Below, in pieces: positions 62,077 through 64,000 of a stretch of DNA of 64,000 bases (position 1 is the first letter of the stretch; every line of letters starts with the position of its first letter). Below the pieces are notes generated by a model. The model saw only the letters and a program-made list of their open reading frames with translations. It was not told where the DNA came from and did not search any database. Location of the stretch: positions 146,603 through 210,602 of the forward strand of contig CAYQIV010000001.1 in assembly GCA_964417725.1 (NCBI GenBank), written 5' to 3'. Made by a program: the position numbers and the translations under genes. Source of the stretch: SHZI01 sp964417725. GTDB lineage: Bacteria; Pseudomonadota; Gammaproteobacteria; Steroidobacterales; GCA-2729495.

Positions 62077-63096
62077 TCATCGGCCACCCGGCGCGGGCAG
62101 GGCCGTGGTAGCGGGCGCGACGAAAGCATGCCGTGCCGCCGAAGGCGTGCGCCCGGTCCATTGCCGGTAGGCGTGACAGAAGGAGCTGTGCTCCTGATAG
62201 CCGAGTCGCCCGGCGATTTCCTGCAGGCTGAGCGACGGATCCGCGAGGTAGCGGTGCGCGAGATCCATGCGCACACCTTGCAGCAGGCGATGGAACGTCA
62301 GGCCCCGGACCTGCAGGCGACGCTGCAGCGTGCGCGGCGTGACGTGCAGTTGCGCTGCCACCCCCGTGATCGTCACCTCGCCTGCGGGCAGCGCGTCGCC
62401 GATCCGCGCGCGCAAGCCGGCGACGAAGTCATCTTCGCGAAACATTGCCAGAAGGCGGGACGCCTGGGCCTCGAGCACGGGCACCAGCGATGCCTCTTCG
62501 GTGCGCAGCGGCGCCTCCAGCCACGTCCGGGACAGCGAGAAACCATCGCGCGGCGCGTCGAAGCGCGGCACCCGGCCGAAGACGGCCTCGTGTGCGCTGG
62601 TGTCGGCCGGACTGGCGTAGGAGAGCTGCACGCTGGCAAGCGGGGGTTCGCTGCCGAGCAGCCATGCCCCGAAACAGCGGACGCCAGCCATCAGCAGGTC
62701 GGTCAGCAGGCGTGCCGGACGCGCGCCCGCGTATTCAAACGCAAAGGCGATGCAGCAGCCGTCATTGGCGAAGCGCAACGACACGCCGTCCGCGACGAGC
62801 CGCTGGTAGCCGATGACCCGTGGCAGGGCGTCGATCAAGGTCGGGCCGGCCATCGCCAGGTAGCCGGCAACCCCGAATGCCGCAGGCCCGAGCAGGCGGC
62901 CGGTGCGCAGACCTATCGCCTCATCGCCGCTGTGCTGCTCCATGAGGCGAAGCTGCGCGACCAACGCATCGAGCGGCACACGATGTCCGGTGATGCCAGG
63001 CACGCACCGGGCCGGCTGTGCCAGCACCGGGTACCCCATGGCCATCGCCGTGCGCGTGACCTCACGGTACAGGGACAGCGAAACACTCGGCGCCAT
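62077..63096 (-). CDS. AraC-family transcriptional regulator
   Basis: A 339-residue regulator. The N-terminal part (about residues 20-210) looks like the arabinose-binding-type domain of OruR/ArgR-like AraC proteins. The C-terminal double HTH has LHVTPRTLQRRLQ and SLQEIAGRLGYQEHSSFCHAYRQWTG. ATG 63096 has GGAGG just upstream; the long open frame to 63717 is not one gene. It lies upstream of the Rieske gene on the same strand and may control it. Inducer unknown. Confidence 0.88.
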   Translation of the reverse strand: MAPSVSLSLYREVTRTAMAMGYPVLAQPARCVPGITGHRVPLDALVAQLRLMEQHSGDEAIGLRTGRLLGPAAFGVAGYLAMAGPTLIDALPRVIGYQRLVADGVSLRFANDGCCIAFAFEYAGARPARLLTDLLMAGVRCFGAWLLGSEPPLASVQLSYASPADTSAHEAVFGRVPRFDAPRDGFSLSRTWLEAPLRTEEASLVPVLEAQASRLLAMFREDDFVAGLRARIGDALPAGEVTITGVAAQLHVTPRTLQRRLQVRGLTFHRLLQGVRMDLAHRYLADPSLSLQEIAGRLGYQEHSSFCHAYRQWTGRTPSAARHAFVAPATTALPAPGGR

Positions 63097-63220
63097 CGCC
63101 TCCTCCCTCCGGCCAGACCCCCATCCGGCCCCGGGGCGATGGCATAGCACGGCACCCGCGTCGAGTAAACTTCGACAGCGGCCAGGCCCCCATGAGGGAT
63201 CGCGCAAATAGCAAATAAAA

Positions 63221-63258
63221 GCGCGGGAACCTGATGTTTTACACACAGATTCCCGCGC
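63221..63258 (-). terminator. Intrinsic terminator on the minus strand
   Basis: GCGCGGGAA (63221-63229) pairs perfectly with TTCCCGCGC (63250-63258) over a 20-base loop. On the minus strand it is followed by TTTTATTTG. It starts 15 bases after the stop codon of the small frame at 63273, which argues that a real transcript comes from the minus strand there. Confidence 0.75.
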
Positions 63259-63272
63259 CATCAAAAGGAGAC

Positions 63273-63567
63273 TCAGGGCGTGTCGCCGTCGACGAAGAGC
63301 TCTGTCGGGGTGGTCATCGACACCGTCAGGCTGGCCTTCGACCAGGTGCCGTAGAACGCCGCATTGACGAACTTCTGGACACTGTTGGCCACGTCGACGA
63401 AGAAATGGCTGGGCGTGCTCATGCAGTTCGTGCAGGCAGGACAGTGCCCATCGCAGAAGCTGCAATGGAAATATTTCGGCGAGTACCCGCACGGGCCAAA
63501 CGAATACTTCTTCTTGACCCTTCCACGGCATCCCCATCCGCACCGCCCGCGCCGCCCTCGAACTCAT
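63273..63567 (-). pseudogene. Small Cys-rich gene, apparently frameshifted
   Basis: A minus-strand frame encodes VKKKYSFGPCGYSPKYF, FHCSFCDGHCPACTNC and a C-terminal part ending VDGDTP. The third codon positions are strongly GC-rich, as in real genes here. It has no start codon in frame. Just upstream, another frame with the same bias starts at ATG 63567 (MSSRAARAVRMGMPWK), and the two join by removing one G in the GGG at 63518-63520. Six Cys in 25 residues suggest a zinc-ribbon or disulfide fold. A terminator follows. Family unknown; it may be an intact gene with a sequence error. Confidence 0.45.
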
Positions 63568-64000
63568 CGCCGCAGCGACCCGCTGAGCCGACCAAAAGAG
63601 CGACGGCAAGATAGAAGGAGCGGCACGTTCGGCGCTGGACGCTGCGCCGCCCGTGCGTTCCATGCGGCACGCGCGCAGAGGCTCGACGTGCCGTGGGGGC
63701 GGGACGTGATTGAACACGCAGGCGTTACTGCGCGCGCTCTGCTATGGGGCGCGATGGTGCTTACCGCCACCCTCAGCGGTATATCGTGCCTTGCATCAAC
63801 GGTCTGGACCTCGAACGATGGCAGCACCAAACCATCTCGTCTCGGTCAACGCCACTATGGCGATCGCGCCATAGAGCCACCCCAGCGAGACGGAAGGAAA
63901 GAAAAAAAGATCGAGGCCGCGTTCCTGAGCCTCGGAAAGGCCTCTAGGGTTCTACCCTGATTCTGCGGACACTTTCACCAAGGCTCATAATGAGCCAAAG
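63568..64000. other. Window end, no supported gene
   Basis: About 430 bases, less GC-rich toward the end. Open frames on the plus strand lack a ribosome site, domain or codon bias. The last 40 bases are unlike the rest of the window and could belong to the next element, but nothing can be named. Confidence 0.4.

Noticed and set aside
63097..63717. N-terminal extension of the AraC frame
   Set aside because: Crosses a terminator and the stop of the Cys-rich gene; GGAGG before 63096 gives the proper start.
63364..63960. 198-codon plus-strand frame near the window end
   Set aside because: Antisense to a frame with better codon bias and a matching terminator; no domain recognised.
63960..64000. 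Possible mobile-element terminus at the window end
   Set aside because: Sequence is cut off by the window and no partner repeat is visible.

Overview
The window is GC-rich, densely packed bacterial DNA. A gammaproteobacterium is the best guess. The evidence is an rnfABCDGE-nth operon in the usual gammaproteobacterial order, several TonB-dependent receptors, an outer-membrane zinc-uptake set, PEP-CTERM-type surface proteins and a large aerobic acyl-CoA catabolic locus. The genus cannot be read from the sequence. I see no rRNA, tRNA, CRISPR array or prophage.

Region 1 (1-5.6 kb) holds the Rnf electron-transport complex (rnfA cut by the window edge) followed by endonuclease III, with ATGA overlaps at most junctions. 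Region 2 (5.6-17.7 kb) is a mosaic of secreted or surface proteins: three PEP-CTERM-type proteins, a CARDB-like protein, small secreted proteins, a lipoprotein and a coiled-coil/YadA-head-like repeat protein. It also has a divergent GlpQ/PhoX-like phosphorus-scavenging pair and a decayed IS91-family transposase. Region 3 (17.7-20.8 kb) is a probable zinc operon: small Cys/His protein, ZnuD-like receptor and ZIP transporter. Region 4 (21-28.5 kb) has a second TonB receptor, a broken IS30-family element inserted at the 3' end of a Tat-exported flavin amine oxidase gene, a membrane protein, a LysR regulator and a corA remnant.

Region 5 (28.8-61.9 kb) is the main feature: a catabolic locus in alternating divergent operons. 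It encodes two AMP-forming acyl-CoA ligases, two acyl-CoA dehydrogenases, an ECH/isomerase, a MaoC hydratase, a FadJ-type bifunctional enzyme, a thiolase, an AMACR-like racemase, MFE-2-like and other SDRs, a ketosynthase and a sulfatase. It also encodes a VOC protein, a COMT-like methyltransferase, a Rieske oxygenase, a TonB receptor, an octaheme cytochrome, membrane proteins and a MarR regulator. Uptake through TonB, desulfation, CoA activation and beta-oxidation to acetyl-CoA form a coherent route. The substrate is unknown; a methyl-branched, polycyclic or sulfated hydrophobic compound is an inference.

The most interesting signal is a recurring 15-bp inverted repeat, GTCAAY-N3-RTTGAC. It occurs in each of the four divergent promoter gaps of Region 5 from 34 to 55.5 kb and twice upstream of the locus TonB receptor gene, but was not noticed elsewhere. 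It overlaps promoter elements and looks like the operator of one shared repressor, which would make the divergent operons a single regulon. The window ends with an AraC regulator and a small, apparently frameshifted Cys-rich gene backed by a strong terminator.
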